A model generated the notes under the pieces. The model worked only from the letters and a program-made list of their open reading frames with translations, was not told where the DNA came from and made no database searches. 64,000 nucleotides of DNA, from the NCBI RefSeq assembly GCF_032884065.1, contig NC_088868.1, positions 370,001-434,000 on the forward strand. The letters run 5' to 3'. The translations under genes and the position numbers were made by a program. The stretch is from Artemia franciscana (Eukaryota > Arthropoda > Branchiopoda > Anostraca > Artemiidae). This document shows positions 43,369-56,079 of the stretch, one piece after another (the first letter of the stretch is position 1; every line of letters begins with the position of its first letter).

Positions 43369-44538
43369 AACTGAGACACAGCTGAGCACCTTCGAGGATC
43401 AGGAGATCTGAACCCTAAACTATACTGTAAAAGCAGTAAAAACTGTCTTTTGGAAGTTTTTCTTACCCCCTTGAAGATGTAACTTGTATGTCCAAGGACA
43501 TGTGACTCCAATGATACATGGTTCTAGTTTTTGACTAAAATAAATCAAAGAAAGGTGATTGATATACGAAGTATGTTTGGAAAGTAAATTCTGTGTTTTA
43601 ATAAATAACAAACGGAAAAAAAGCGCATTTAATGCAACAAAAGTAATTTTACGAATAAAGATAACCCTTACGCTATTTTTGACATAACTCCTAACATTTT
43701 CCAGGTATTTATTATGTTATTATGTGTCTGTTTCTTCTAAAAATTTGTTTATTATCTGTTTTTCTTCCTGATCTGTGCCCTCTCTTTTTTCCCTTTTTTT
43801 CGCTTTTTTTATTGTGTAGAAGCTGATGACTTTGTTTCAGATATAATGTAAGTGATGGAATTGCAGCAAAAATACGCATAGATAATGAAACGCTCATAGG
43901 CCATTTGATATGTCGTTTAGTCACACCAGCAACAAACAATGCAGAAAATATTTTTAGCCGTCTTTCCTTGTCAAAATGAAGATAAAAAAAATGTGCCTTT
44001 CTTCCACTTTAAAGTTTATTAACAAAGCAATATAAGAGAACCTCGCTAGAGTCATTTTTCAGTGAAGTGTAACAAAAGGATTAGATGATATTGAATTAGG
44101 ATCATCAATGCATGAAGGAGTATTGGCAATTGTCCTTAATTTTTCAAATGACATACAGAACTAATCGACATTTTTTTTCAAAATTTATAGACTCAGCTCG
44201 AAAATAACACTATAGATGCTTCCAGTATGATAAATAATTCACGTTGTCAATCTGATAAATTAGCTGCATAAATGAGAGTGATATAGATGCTCTTAGTATG
44301 ATAAATAATTCACGTCGTCAGTCTGATAAATTAGCCTACCTTCAAATCCCTATTTTTCAGTTGATAGTAAGAATGTACTGGATTTAGATCAATTATCCAA
44401 ACCAAATTGTTGCTTCTCTGTGCTTCAGCTCATTGTTCAAGGGCTTCATTTTTCGATCGATGAGTTTACGCAAATACTGTAGCCTATAATGGTCACTCAG
44501 GTTATAATAGTCCTTATGGGGCTTTTTAAATCTGAAAA
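43369..44538. other. HORMA intron; weak transposase-like trace
   Basis: At about 43905-43970 the + strand reads RLVTPATNNAENIFSRLSLS, faintly like the C-terminal dimerisation block of hAT transposases (A-x-N-A-E-R-x-F-S). Stops follow at once. A ~60-bp unit with TATGATAAATAATTCACG is repeated at 44227 and 44299. I see no reliable gene here. Confidence 0.35.
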
Positions 44539-44853
44539 TTGAATTCATGTTCCATCAACCAGGCTACAAACGAAAAACTTGAGTTTGAAAAACGGTGGCT
44601 AAAGATGGCCTTGCTGTCCATGTTTTGGATTTTCTTTTTTTCTGCTAGACGTGAACTGTTAAAAAATGAACAAGGGATATTTGAATACATGAATATTGAA
44701 ATTGAAATCCAAAGTAAAATTCAGATTATAGGTTATGTATTTTTTTTAGTGGGTCTGTTCCCTCTTCTCTTCAGATTCTTGATGTATTATTTGAAACAAT
44801 CAATTGTCATTCTTGTCAATTTTTCATTATGGAAAATTGTTTCCTTAATTTAG
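44539..44853 (+). other. unrecognised open frame with hydrophobic segments
   Basis: A 104-codon open frame with two strongly hydrophobic stretches (MALLSMFWIFFFSA and IIGYVFFLVGLFPLLFRFLM). I recognise no family. Its AT-rich composition makes chance Phe/Leu/Ile-rich frames likely, and it lies in an intron of the HORMA gene. Probably not a gene. Confidence 0.15.
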
Positions 44854-45540
44854 CTATTATCAAGAGTTTCATTCTAACTCTTGTACTCAACTGCTGCTTC
44901 TATGCTTGATAAGATTTTTCCAGCCATAACCTTGGTGAAAAATTTTATATTGATGGAGGGTATCTCAGGCTATTTTCTGTCCTTGCCTTTGTGAGCCAAT
45001 CGTTGGATAATCATCATTAAAATTTAATGATTAGAAGTTGGCTCTTTTTAGGTCACGATGGGTGAACCATTCTGAATGGTTTTTAAATTTAATTTGATTC
45101 AGATTCTCTGTTTCAATTGTTTGATTGTTCATTGAAAGAAGCAGCCTTGCAAACATATTATGTGTCCCTGTCGAACTATGTAATTAAATAGTAATTTAAT
45201 TAAAATAAAATAAAAAAATATTATAAATAAAAAATAAAAAAATAAATAATAAAAAAAAAACCGAATAAAAAAATCGTCCGAAATCAATGCGTCGAATCTC
45301 GCATTGAAAAGAAAAACAGTCCCATTAAGACCTTAGGTGATTCTTGATCTCATTAACAGCCGAAGCAAGAAAATCAATGGGATAATTAAGCTTCTCTAAG
45401 CTTAATTTTTTTTGCTCTTTTTTTGCTCTTTGCAACTTCAAACTTCTGAATGATGTAGAAGTTTTTCGAGTTCTAGTAAATTTTCTGCACGTAGGAAAAA
45501 CAGTAAAAATTGACAAACAATCAATTTTTGATCAGGTCAT
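44854..45540. other. unassigned intron sequence
   Basis: Contains an A-rich tract (45185-45265), otherwise no recognised feature. Confidence 0.4.
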
Positions 45541-46850
45541 CTGCTCATCCTCATTCTGCTCCTTCAACTGTTATGACCAATGGTTAAATCGTAAAGTGTA
45601 AGGTAAAAGTTAGGGACGCGTTTACTTCCTTTGTTTCCAATATAGGCAAAACTACAGCCTCTTCTGTAAGTCTTTCTTCTCTGCCTGATTTTAGGTCTTA
45701 TCTTGGACCTCCTTGTCTTAAATAAATGGTTTTGGAATTTGTCTCTGACGTTGAAATAGCCAGAGTTGCAGGTAGTTTGAGGGGTTCTTCATCTTCTGGC
45801 CAAAACTGTATTTCGAATACGGTTGCTAAGCTCATTCTACCTATAATTGTTTCTGTCTCACTAGGCTTGATCTGTCTTCTTTCTTTTTTGACGATCTTGT
45901 CTTCCCAACTGTTTTTTGCTTATACTGTTGTTTATTCAAAAGTTGGGATCACAGAACAATGCTGCGACAATCTTTTATCAGTGTTCGGTTATATTATTTA
46001 AAAGGCAATGGAATCTTGACTATATAATATAGGCTATGTACAAACTGGGAATCTATTACAACGTTCGCATACGCAATGAATGAGATATAAATTCCTCTTT
46101 TTGCAAAGCGAAATAAAATGAAATCCTACAGATAAAATTGAAGTTCCTCGTTAATGAGGTTACTAGGTAGGTAGGTAGGTTTTATTTTTATCCACAATAT
46201 AAACATAAATAAAAATGACAACACTAATAAATTTAATGCAGCAAAAAGAAAGTCCTAAGGACTTGTGCTGCAATTTCATACTATGATTTACATCTTATAA
46301 ATAAATATCTAAACATAACATCTCATGATTATCCACCTAGCCTATCTTATATATAAACAACAAAAACATACACATGAACACAATGCAACAAAATAATCCT
46401 ATTAAATATTATTTACCGGTTTCCGCCCCCGCATGGACGTGACCTTCTTGTTAGTCTCATGTTCTCTCATTTTGATGAAAATAATTCAGGACTTTTAGAA
46501 GCTGAGGAATTGAGATTGTCTCAATTCCAAGCATTTTTTCATACTTTTCAGCTTGGTTTTAGAGTGACGCAATCAACTGAGCATGCATTTGCAATTTTTT
46601 GATATTACTTACATTCAGCTTTCGAATGTGGTCCTGGTGCTCTTTTTCTTGATGTGAGAAAAGTATTTGGTTCATTAACACACTAGACTCTTCTTTGGAA
46701 GCAGCCTCATACTGCTATAAGAAATCTTCTGATTGGGGAGTTTTTGAGGTGGGTGAATTAGCCTGGTATTTTGTCTGTCCTGTTCCTCCCTACTTATGGA
46801 ACCTTACGGGGGAGACTTTTGAAGCTGATTTTATGTTTCTATAAATTTTG
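45541..46850 (+). pseudogene. LINE linker and RT, interrupted
   Basis: LEFVSDVEIARVAGSLRGSS, SSGQNCISNTVAKLILPIIV is the pre-RT linker (family: LRGSSSxGxDxIS). After an interruption at about 46158-46430, SQFQAFFHTFQLGFRVTQST and FECGPGALFLDVRKVFGSLT resume the RT (LDVRKAFDSL box, Asp replaced by Gly). Several stops. The interruption is the 3' end of another LINE. Confidence 0.8.
46158..46430 (-). mobile_element. LINE 3'-UTR insertion
   Basis: Starts with (TAGG)n then TTTTATTTTTATCCACAATA; internal AGCACAAGTCCTTAGGACTT on the minus strand. This layout is typical of a CR1-like 3' UTR with a short tandem-repeat end. It splits the LINE at 45541-46850. Confidence 0.55.
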
Positions 46851-47589
46851 TTTTAAGTAAAAGAATTCAAAACTGAAAATTATTCAGTTTAACCCAATGA
46901 AAACCCTTTTTGTAAAAAAAGGCAATTAAACGGTTGTGATTGTCTGAATGTAAGAATTCCCTTGAAGGACAGTGTAAACAAAACCTTTTTCATCCCGAAC
47001 CCTGTCAGCTTCTGTCAGAGCTGTCGTTTTCAGCTTCTTCAGAACTTAATGCTTGTGATTGTCTGAAAGTAGGTATTCTCTAGAACAGAATAAACAAAAC
47101 CTTTTTAACCTGGATTCTGTCAGCTATGTCTTAAGAATTTGCAAAGTTTTAGGGAACAGTGTATATGCTGCGTATCAATGAAGATGAGCCCTTCCCCTTC
47201 ATATTGCTCTATTTTATCGTGAAAATCAGTAAATTGATTAGTTCGCAGATGTAGACAAGCTGTTGAAGTTAGGCCAGGAATTAGTTCAAAATCAATGGAA
47301 AATTAAAGGCACGGGAATAGATTTGTTGAATCCTCGGGTAATTTGATAGATTTTTTTGATGGTTCAAACAACTACACAGGTTGCTTCTGAAAAATAATCG
47401 GGGAAAAAGTTCTTAGGGAATATTTGGGAAAAGGTTCCCAAATATTCAGATGCCATGGTATTTAAACATGCAGTGTCACACCTTCCTATTGGGGCAGTAA
47501 ATATGAACTAGACATTCTCTAAATAATATTAATATTTAAAAATTCTAATTAATATAGCATTAATGTTTTATAATAGGGTTGATTGTCTT
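46851..47589. other. intron sequence with a 120-bp tandem pair
   Basis: GTGATTGTCTGAA recurs at 46936 and 47055, each followed by AAACAAAACCTTTTT, giving two diverged ~119-bp units. No gene recognised. Confidence 0.55.
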
Positions 47590-48050
<461 letters not shown>

Positions 48051-48504
48051 ACAGATAATAAATGTGAGCAAAGATATGTTATTTACAGTTTGTATTATCA
48101 GGAAAGTTTATTTTGTTTGTATGAAAACTAAATTAAAGTTCAGAGGGAAGCTGAAGGTATGTGTTGCATTGCAAAAAAGGTACTTTAAGCTGAAATTAGA
48201 ATGTAGTTACTGTGACAAAATTTACAATACAGTGACCCTTTTATAAGCCCTTTTTAAAGTTACCATATTTTTTAATGCCCCTTTTTTAAGGCCTTCCCTT
48301 ATTAGCCAGTAGTGTCTGGTTTAGTGTTCATCGTTTTTGAATTTTTTTTTTCACCTCAACTTTGGAGGAAAAAGACTGGTCTGCATCTAGACGACTGATA
48401 GTTCGGTGTTAAAGCAGAAAAAGATATGTAAAAATATGCATGCATTGCGGTATATACTGTAGTTTAGTGACATAAGCCATTAGAGACCCTTGCATTGTAT
48501 CAGA

Positions 48505-48645
48505 TTAACGACGCCTAAGGTCCTTGCGTCGTTAGGACCTACTAAGGTCCTTGCGTTGGCCGTGCAGTGTGTTGTTACAGCTGGATACGAACCCTGGAAC
48601 CGTATTACTAAGTTGCGATCAAACCCATTGTGCCATCACAGGGTT
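48505..48645 (-). mobile_element. tRNA-derived SINE
   Basis: The minus strand reads CCCTGTGATGGCACAATGGG (box A-like TGGCACAATGGG), then CCAGGGTTCGTATCCAGC (box B, nearly canonical GGTTCGTATCC). The body has GGCCAACGCAAGGACCTTAG, matching the SINE at 37114-37248. In this copy the ACGCAAGGACCTTAG block is present twice. Confidence 0.8.
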
Positions 48646-48659
48646 AGAAATCTTTGTTT

Positions 48660-49049
48660 TTCAGTGAAATAGTTTTGAATGGCTAAAAAATGTGTTGAAC
48701 CATCAAGAACATCTTTGATCCAAATATATAAAGGTGATAATTGGCCTTTAATTACCATGTTTAAAGTAATAGCTGCTTTTCCAATCTCTGTTTTATCAGA
48801 TACCTCCATTTTGGGCCTTATTTTGGGTAATGAGGCCTAATTTTACTCTTATTCTTACCAATTCTTACTAAAGTTGCTTAAATTATGTTTCGAATCTACC
48901 TTACGGGTTAATATCATTTACGATTATGGAGTCGTGATTTAAGGGACTTTTCGGTACTCAATAATCCTGCCTGTAAGACACACCATAAAACCCTACCTTA
49001 AAGGTCTAAATATCTTCATTAAAAAAAAATCGTTTCTAATTATTGAGGG
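48660..49049. other. unassigned intron sequence
   Basis: No feature recognised. Confidence 0.4.
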
Positions 49050-49985
49050 AATGATCACTACCAGTGGTGTTAAACAACTAAAAATGAATTCTTAGTGTTT
49101 CTCTAACAAAATCTTTACGAGTGCTTTCTAGTATCTTTTTCAAATTTACCTCTCACAACACTTTGCGGCCTCTTGTATTTTCCTTGTTGACATCTCTAAT
49201 GCCGATATGAAAGAACATATATCTTGTTTCGTTAAAAAAAATTAAAATGATAAAACAAACGACCATAGATCGTCAATTTAATTGACATATACTGATATTA
49301 TTCCTTAAATTTTTAATAATTTTTATTTATGAAATAATGTTCTGGTCTTGAGAAGGCATGGGGGCTATCAGCCCTACTCATATTAATTTCTGCTCGTCTT
49401 GAGTTTGAAGCGGCTATTTATTGTAATTTCTGTTCGTGTTGAGTTTCATTTTTCATTGATAGTGACTTGTGCTAGTTTTATGCTGGGAAGTTTATTTGAC
49501 TTTATTTCTGTTCATTCTTGGCTTAATAGAGCTCTTTAATTTTCTTTCAAAAACTTTTTTTGTGGATAAATTCTTTAAATTAATATCCTAAAATAAGTGA
49601 CTTTTGGACTTCGGTGAAATCTCTTTTGGGTTTTGAGATTTTTCACGATTTTTAGACTTCTCTCTGTTTCTATCACATTTAACCAACTTGTCAGAGAAAA
49701 GATGGTAAGCTGATTTTAATATACTGTAATGCATATCCAAATTTTTGCATGATATTTGAGCATCAAACTTGAAATAATTTTACACAAAAAGATATATGTT
49801 GTTTCATGTCGGTATTAGAGATGTCAGCAAGAATTATACAATTAGCCGCGAAGTATTGTGAGAGGTAAATTTCAAAAAGATGCTAGAAAGCACTCGTAAA
49901 GACTTCATCTTGGACAAACACCAAGGAGTGATTTTCAGATGTTTGACAACCCTGGTAGTGACTTTATCTAGGTCTCAACAAGAAG
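49050..49985. repeat. foldback element in HORMA intron
   Basis: Left arm 49050-49240 (CACTACCAGTGGTGTTAAAC, TTTACGAGTGCTTTCTAGTA, TCTCACAACACTTTGCGGCC, GACATCTCTAATGCCGATAT) faces right arm 49785-49985 (ATGTCGGTATTAGAGATGTC, CGCGAAGTATTGTGAGAGGT, GCTAGAAAGCACTCGTAAAG, GTTTGACAACCCTGGTAGTG). The spacer is about 545 bp. The arms are roughly 80-85% alike by eye. No coding sequence. Confidence 0.75.
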
Positions 49986-50315
49986 GACTGAAGTCCCAAT
50001 AAAAAGGACTTAAAACTCTCAAACTCCTAAAAATAACTTACAAAGCTTTAGTTTGTTTAGTTTAAAAAAAAATATATATTTTTTTTGTTTCTTTTCTTAT
50101 TGACATAGTCTTTATCATGGAAAAGAAATTTACATCTTTTCGGTTTTTTTTCTGTAAGAATCTACAGTTTGGGTTGCTATTTGTATCTTGGAGAAATTTT
50201 TTCAACAATTTCTAATCTTGACAAAAACGGTATTTCTTAATTTTATTTTCCTGTCGGACACCCACTATCTTCATCTTGTGATCTTTCCCTGTCGTCCAAA
50301 AGCACTTCTATGTAA

Positions 50316-50338
50316 TATATATATATATATATATATAT
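50316..50338. repeat. (TA)n, short
   Basis: A 23-bp TA run ending 22 bp before the second HORMA exon, inside the polypyrimidine/branch region of the intron. Confidence 0.95.
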
Positions 50339-50360
50339 GGTTTATCTATGTTTTTTATAG

Positions 50361-50500
50361 CTACGAGAACTTGTACTTGGAATATATACAGATCCTAGGG
50401 ACAGAGAAGGCTCTTTCGTTGAATCGTTCAATTTTCTCTTTGAATATGGAGACGGCAACCACGTTACATTGTCTTACAAGCCGAATGGAGAAGGAAAAAT
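50361..50500 (+). CDS. HORMA-domain protein, second visible exon
   Basis: A 140-nt exon after TTTTTTATAG and before GTAAGTATTT. It enters in phase 0 and leaves after two bases of a codon. It encodes LRELVLGIYTDPRDREGSFV, ESFNFLFEYGDGNHVTLSYK and PNGEGK, matching the central HORMA strands (HORMAD1: YLRMVVLAVYTNP, then CYQFKFKYTNNGP). A different frame across it is also open for 116 codons but makes no known protein. The flanking introns are 7.1 and 7.5 kb, both full of transposon debris. Confidence 0.88.
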
Positions 50501-51119
50501 GTAAGTATTTGAAAAAAAAACAGTCTAAAGTTATTTAAAAATATTTCCATATAGTAAAATGTATAGTAAATAAACATAAATATAATTAAATTGATTAAAA
50601 TTATTGGAAATGATAAAAATGGTCAATAGAAAATTATATATCTGTTTAAGTATTACTGAAATCCATATACAAAAATTATATTCATTGCTACAGTACTTCG
50701 AATCATGTCATGTAGGCCTAATTTAAATTTTATTAGCTATGCTTCTTGGCGCAGTGTATGCAAAGACCAGTTTTTCTTTGATATCATATTTCTTTGAATT
50801 GGGACTTTGGGGAGTACTCACTAAATTCTTTGTACTCAAATTTAATTAAAAATGATCTAATAAAATATTTTATTAAACCAATTTATAATAGTATTGAACC
50901 AGTTACCAAAAGACCTACGAGGCAAGCTGCCAATAACGCAAGATTAGCTTTGAAAACTTGCATTTAATCATTTTCTTCTTTTTTCTTTGAATGAATTTAT
51001 CGTCTCACTTCATTCTATTTATCAGTCTTGTTGGAACCTCGTTAAAGTAAGGATGCTAGGGATGTTTTTTAAAAGTTTTTTTTTAAAACATTATTAGTTT
51101 TAATTCTCACATTTTAATG
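50501..51119. other. unassigned intron sequence
   Basis: AT-rich; no recognised feature. Confidence 0.4.
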
Positions 51120-51445
<326 letters not shown>

Positions 51446-51789
51446 AAAGACTTTGAAATTGACTGCAACTTGATTGTGTATTGTAAATTCTGCTCGGTTA
51501 GGTCTTATTCATTGACAGCGATTGTTGCTCGTATTAAGTTTCAAGAAGGATTGCTTGACTTTACTTTTGCTAGTCTTTGGCTTAATGCAGCTCTTTACTT
51601 TTTGATGAAAAAACTGCTTTTTTGAAGGAGGTTTCTTAGTTTAGTTTATGTTTATCGACTATTTCGACTGGATTCTCAAAAGGATTGTTTAAAGGCAAAT
51701 CAACTGTAGATGCTCTGGACGAACTTTTCACTGCAGTGGAAGAAAATAACCAGATGAAGAAATATACACTTGGCTTCTCATTGATATCA
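51446..51789. other. minor repeat fragments
   Basis: GTAAATTCTGCTCGGTTAGG and AATGCAGCTCTTTACTTTTT resemble 49420-49560; a low-copy family related to the repeat A arm. No gene. Confidence 0.4.
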
Positions 51790-52290
51790 AAGGTGCCTAG
51801 GTGTCCTCCAGTTTTTTTGGTCACTCAAAAAGGGAACTAGAACTTTTAATTTCCGTTAGAATGAGTCCAGTTGCAACATTTTAGGACCACTGGGTCAATA
51901 CGATCGCCCCTGGAAAAAAAATAAATAAACACGCATCCGTGATCTGGCTTCTGGCAAAAAATACAAAATTCCACATTTTTGGAGATAGGAGCTTGAGGCT
52001 TTAACAGTAGAATTTCTGATACCCCTGAATCTAATGGTGTGATTTTCGATAACATTCTATGACTTTTAGGGGGTCTTTCCCCTATTTTCTAAAATAAGGC
52101 AAATAGTCTCAGGCTCGTAACTTCTGATGGGTAAGACTAAACTTGATGAAACTTATATATTTAAAATCACCATTAAAATGTGGTTCTTTTGATGTAATAA
52201 TTGGTATCAAAATTCCGTTTTTTAGAGTTTCGGTTACTATTGAGCCAGGTTGCTCTTTACTATAGTTCGTTACCACGAATTGTTTGATAA
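51790..52290 (+). repeat. repeat A, 3' half
   Basis: Forward copy from GGTGCCTAGGTGTCCTCCAG through CCACTGGGTCAATACGATCG to GTTCGTTACCACGAATTGTT; 5' truncated. Confidence 0.85.
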
Positions 52291-52339
52291 ATTGTTACTT
52301 GTCACTAGGTTAAATTCATTTTTATGTTGAATTAATAAA

Positions 52340-52690
52340 AGTAATTGTTCCACTTGTGATTGTGGGGATGAAGTGACTTTATATCATTATCTTTTTGAGG
52401 GTAAACTTTTTGAAAATGAAAGAATCGAACTGCAATTTAAATTACAAGTTTTCTTTCTTTGATATTTTCAATATTAATGTTATTTGGTTTATTAAAGAGG
52501 CTCGATATGCCGTTCTCAGTATGCCGACCGAAGAGCTGGATATTGTCTGTAGTTTTCTTTTTGTTGTGCTTTTAGCAGATTTTTTTTTGTACCTGTGTTT
52601 GTGATATATTATATGGGCTGTGTTTTATAGTTTAGGTAGTGAAATATTGTGTACGGGTTTAGTCACTGAACAAAATCATTCATTCATGGT
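52340..52690 (+). mobile_element. LINE 3'-end fragment
   Basis: CSTCDCGDEVTLYHYLFEGK then LFENERIELQFKLQVFF is the Cys-rich C-terminal block of I/CR1-type LINE proteins (C..C...E...H.L..C...E..R). It ends with an ATTCATTCAT tail near 52676, like the LINE at 26251-28985. Confidence 0.65.
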
Positions 52691-52789
52691 ACTTGTATGA
52701 TAAACGCCCTATCGCTCAAGTTGTTCATTCATTGACGCATTATAGAACCGGTTATTTTGCGTTAGTTCCTTTCAGCTTAGCGTAAGATA

Positions 52790-53040
52790 AGACAAAGAGA
52801 AGTGACAGAATAGATGGAAAATATATAATTTGAGCTATATATTTGCATCTTAGGGGAGTAAAGTGTTTGGGCATTTTGAAGTTAGAAAACAATTCTTACT
52901 ATATGATATGCAGAATAATTATACCTAACACATTGGGCGTGTAGAACCGCTATACTTTACAATCTCGCACAACCCCCCTCCCTACCCCCAGCCCCTAATG
53001 TGCAAATATACGGCCCAAATTTTGTTTTAAGTATTATATT
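52790..53040. repeat. foldback repeat D copy
   Basis: TTTGAGCTATATATTTGCAT (52837) faces GTGCAAATATACGGCCCAAA (52999-53018), with AATTATACCTAACACATT in the middle, as in 32500-32690 and 40780-40870. Confidence 0.65.
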
Positions 53041-53639
53041 TTTGTTTTGTTTTGGTATAATTCACTTGTATTGAATGCCGTTTTTTAATTTATATTTTGT
53101 ATATTTTATACTTTATAGCTTTATATTTTCACAGAGACATCTTATTTTGATCGACAGATTTGTGCAAAAATGTTTTTTGTCTCTGTTGACACCTTTCAGA
53201 CAAAGGAAGCTCGTCCTTTAGCTCTATCACGCGTGTCGTAGATTTGTTAGTACATGATCTATAGTGCAGAGAGTTATACATGACTAAACGCTTAGAGTTA
53301 TACGCTTAATAATATTTACTAGGGTGATTTTCAAGGGGGAGCTACGTTGAGATTTGGAGGAAGTTACGAGGGAGTCTGAAAAAATCATTCGATGGGAGAA
53401 CGTCCAAATCTGCGAGAAACTTCTGAATCGTATCTGTGAATGAGGCGTCTGCGGCATGTTTTTGTTAAGATTGAACAGAAACTGATAGGAAGAATGTATC
53501 AACTGAATTTGATTTTGTTGGACCCTGTATATTTCCTTATTAATAAAAACACCCAATTCAGATAATAAAAAGGTAGTTAGAAGTAGGGACTCGGGTAATA
53601 CTATCATGGGCAATGATGGCAAATGAGTTCAGGTCTTGG
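53041..53639. other. unassigned intron sequence
   Basis: No recognised gene or repeat. Confidence 0.4.
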
Positions 53640-54550
53640 AGGTGAAACGGCATCGTTGAAATTATATCAGACATCTAGTCTAGTCGGTAGATTATCCTGC
53701 TCTTGCAGTAGATTATCTTGCTTCATATATGAGCAATATGGAATAAGTTAGGCTTTTGGATTGGGAAAAGCGGTAGCTCTAAATAAAAATGTGCCATCGC
53801 TTAAATTATATGAGACATCTAGGCTAGTCAGTAGGTTAATGACGTTTCTTAACTACAAACGACCTTGTGGTGGCTCGGATCGAACCCTAGCCCAATATCT
53901 GAGCAATATAGAATAAGTTAGGCTTTTGGATTGGGAAAAGCGGTAGCTCTAAATAAAAATGTGCCATCGCTTAAATTATATCAGACATCTAGGCTAGTCA
54001 GTAGGTTAATGACGTTTCTTAACTACATACGACCTTGTGGTGGCTCGGATCGAACCCTAGCCCAATATCTGAGCAATATAGAATAATTTAGGCTTTTGGA
54101 TTAGGAAAAGCGGTAGCTCTAAATAAAAATGTGCCACATATCGCTTAAATTACATCAGACATTTAGTGTAGTCAATAAATTAATGACGTTTCTTAACTAC
54201 AAAACTTCCTGGTGGTGGCTTGATCGAACCGTAGCCCCAAGTATGAGCAATATGGAATAAGTCAGGTTTTTGGATTACGAAATGCGGTAGCTCTAAATAA
54301 AAACCTGCCATCGCTTAAATTATATCAGACATCTTGTCTAGTCAGTAGATTAATGACATTCCTTAACTATCAACAACCTTGTGGTGGCTTGGATCGAACC
54401 CTATCCCCATATCTGAGCTATATGGAATAAGTTAGGATTTTGAATTAGGAAAAGCTGTAGCTCTAAATAAAAATGTGCCACATATCGCTTAAATTATATC
54501 AGATATCTAGGCTAGTCAGCAGATTAATGACGTTTCTTAACTACGCAAAA
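53640..54550 (-). repeat. 170-bp tandem repeat, about five copies, SINE-related
   Basis: GAGCAATATGGAATAAG-type anchors at 53731, 53901, 54071, 54245 and 54415 give periods of 170, 170, 174 and 170 bp. On the minus strand each unit carries CTAGGGTTCGATCCGAGCC, an RNA polymerase III box B (GGTTCGATCC), preceded by TTGCTCAGATATTGGG, loosely like a box A. The GACGTTTCTTAACTAC block resembles the tail of the SINE at 37114-37248. So it looks like a satellite made from a SINE-like unit. Confidence 0.85.
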
Positions 54551-54890
54551 TGATTTTAAAAAAATCGAATGTTCTTAGGAGGGAGAAATCCATAGAAGAA
54601 TAAATAATCGAACCTCAAAATTCCAAATGACTATTCCCTGACGTACCCCCTCCCCTCTTCCTCTTTGCAAAAGTTGAGCTTCGCCGATTATAGTCCAATG
54701 CTATCACTCTTTATAATATAAGCTTTTATTAACTCAATGTTTTATAATAGCCAATTACAAATGCATTTGCTGAATAAGGTCCAATAACTATGCTTTTGGC
54801 GATGACATAGCTCTCTATAGTCTTTGGGAAAAATGTTGAAAGTTACACAACTTGGTCCTACAAGAACAAATAGATTGAATTCGATCATCA

Positions 54891-54960
54891 GCCGCCGTAG
54901 TTCAGTTACTAGCGCGTTAGAATTTGAATCAGAATGACAAGGGTTCATCCTTAATCAGGC
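54891..54960 (+). mobile_element. tRNA-like SINE head or pseudo-tRNA
   Basis: GCCGTAGTTCAGTTACTAGC followed by GCG (box A-like) and AAGGGTTCATCCTTAATC (degenerate box B) at tRNA-like spacing. The acceptor stem does not close well, so it is not a working tRNA. No body shared with the other SINEs was recognised. Confidence 0.4.
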
Positions 54961-55569
54961 ATTTTTGTTTCAATCATTGTTTTCTGTCGTATATATGATG
55001 ATTTTTCAGCTAATTCGCTATTTTTGTTAATTTTTTTGTAAATTGTGAAATGTTCCATACTCTTCTTTTTGGAACAAATTACGTTCCGGACCCAAACCCC
55101 TTGCCACTTAGGGGTTAGAGACGTGTAGGCATATGGTTCTGGAACCACTCAAAGTTGTACCTTCAAAGAAGGATTACTTATTGTTATATTTATTTATTCA
55201 TATTATTTCATTTTTTTTACTATTTAATAGACAGAATAAAACTATTTGTAATGTGTACAGAGAAATCATAACACTAAGAACCTATTAGTATTTTTTTTTC
55301 TGTGATATTTTTCTGGTTGTCAGGTTACTTTCCAACTTTTTCTTGTTTATTGCTATTCCTCACCTGTGTGTCTAATGTTTTTTTGGTGTTTATCAGGGGG
55401 GGGGAGATGTTCAGTTAAATAAGTTAGAAATGCCAAAATTTTGCTTAGGTTTTGAAAACCTTAAAAATTGTCTTTAGAAAAATAATTACTCTTTCCAAAC
55501 TTTCGAGGTTGCCCACCTTCAAAAATCATGTACACCATTTTGTGTAGCATAGATTTCTGGGCATTATTT
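54961..55569. other. unassigned intron sequence
   Basis: No recognised feature beyond a G10 run near 55397. Confidence 0.4.
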
Positions 55570-55830
55570 GAAAAACGATCAGAAATTAAATTTCAACTTT
55601 TTCAACTTTTTTTTCAACTGAATGTAAGGAGTGACATTAAAACTTAAAACGAACAGATTTTATTCCGTATATGAGGGTGAATCCCCCCCATCTATAAAAA
55701 TTAAAAATATCATCGTAGTGTTGCTTCTGCATTATCTTTAAACTAAAACGGGCAAAAATTAATGTAAAAACAGTTTTTGAGGGAAGTAAAGAGCGAAGTT
55801 GAAACTTAAATCTAACAAAAATTATTGCTT
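55570..55830 (+). repeat. repeat A fragment
   Basis: AACTGAATGTAAGGAGTGAC then AACGAACAGATTTTATTCCG and GTATATGAGGGTGAATCCCC, followed by a weaker relative (GTAAAGAGCGAAGTTGAAAC). Confidence 0.7.
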
Positions 55831-56079
55831 TAACATTGCTATTGACATATATCCATAAAGCTAGTACAAATAAACCAAATAATCATACGTTCCTATATTT
55901 GCAGGATTATGGAGAACTAGCGCTTTACTGAAAACACTAAACAATATAAACGGATTCATTCTACGGTATACAAATAAAGTATTTTTTCAGTAATACTAAA
56001 GTGTATTTCTTGCAATTTAAAATTGTTTATTACGCTTTATTGGTGTTGTAGCTGGTGAGACCGAAATACTACTGTTGCT

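Noticed and set aside
43880-43985. Possible hAT transposase C-terminus (TPATNNAENIFSRLS)
   Set aside because: The similarity is about 15 residues with immediate stops, too little to call.
44539-44853. Possible second membrane-protein gene
   Set aside because: Hydrophobic runs are expected from T-rich DNA; no family motif, splice structure or conservation could be shown.
50188-50538. 116-codon frame over the second HORMA exon
   Set aside because: It runs through intron, a (TA)n tract and the exon in a different frame from the HORMA reading; the splice-consistent frame is the meaningful one.
54891-54960. Genuine tRNA gene
   Set aside because: Box A and B are degenerate and the acceptor arms do not pair, so it was kept only as a SINE-like head.
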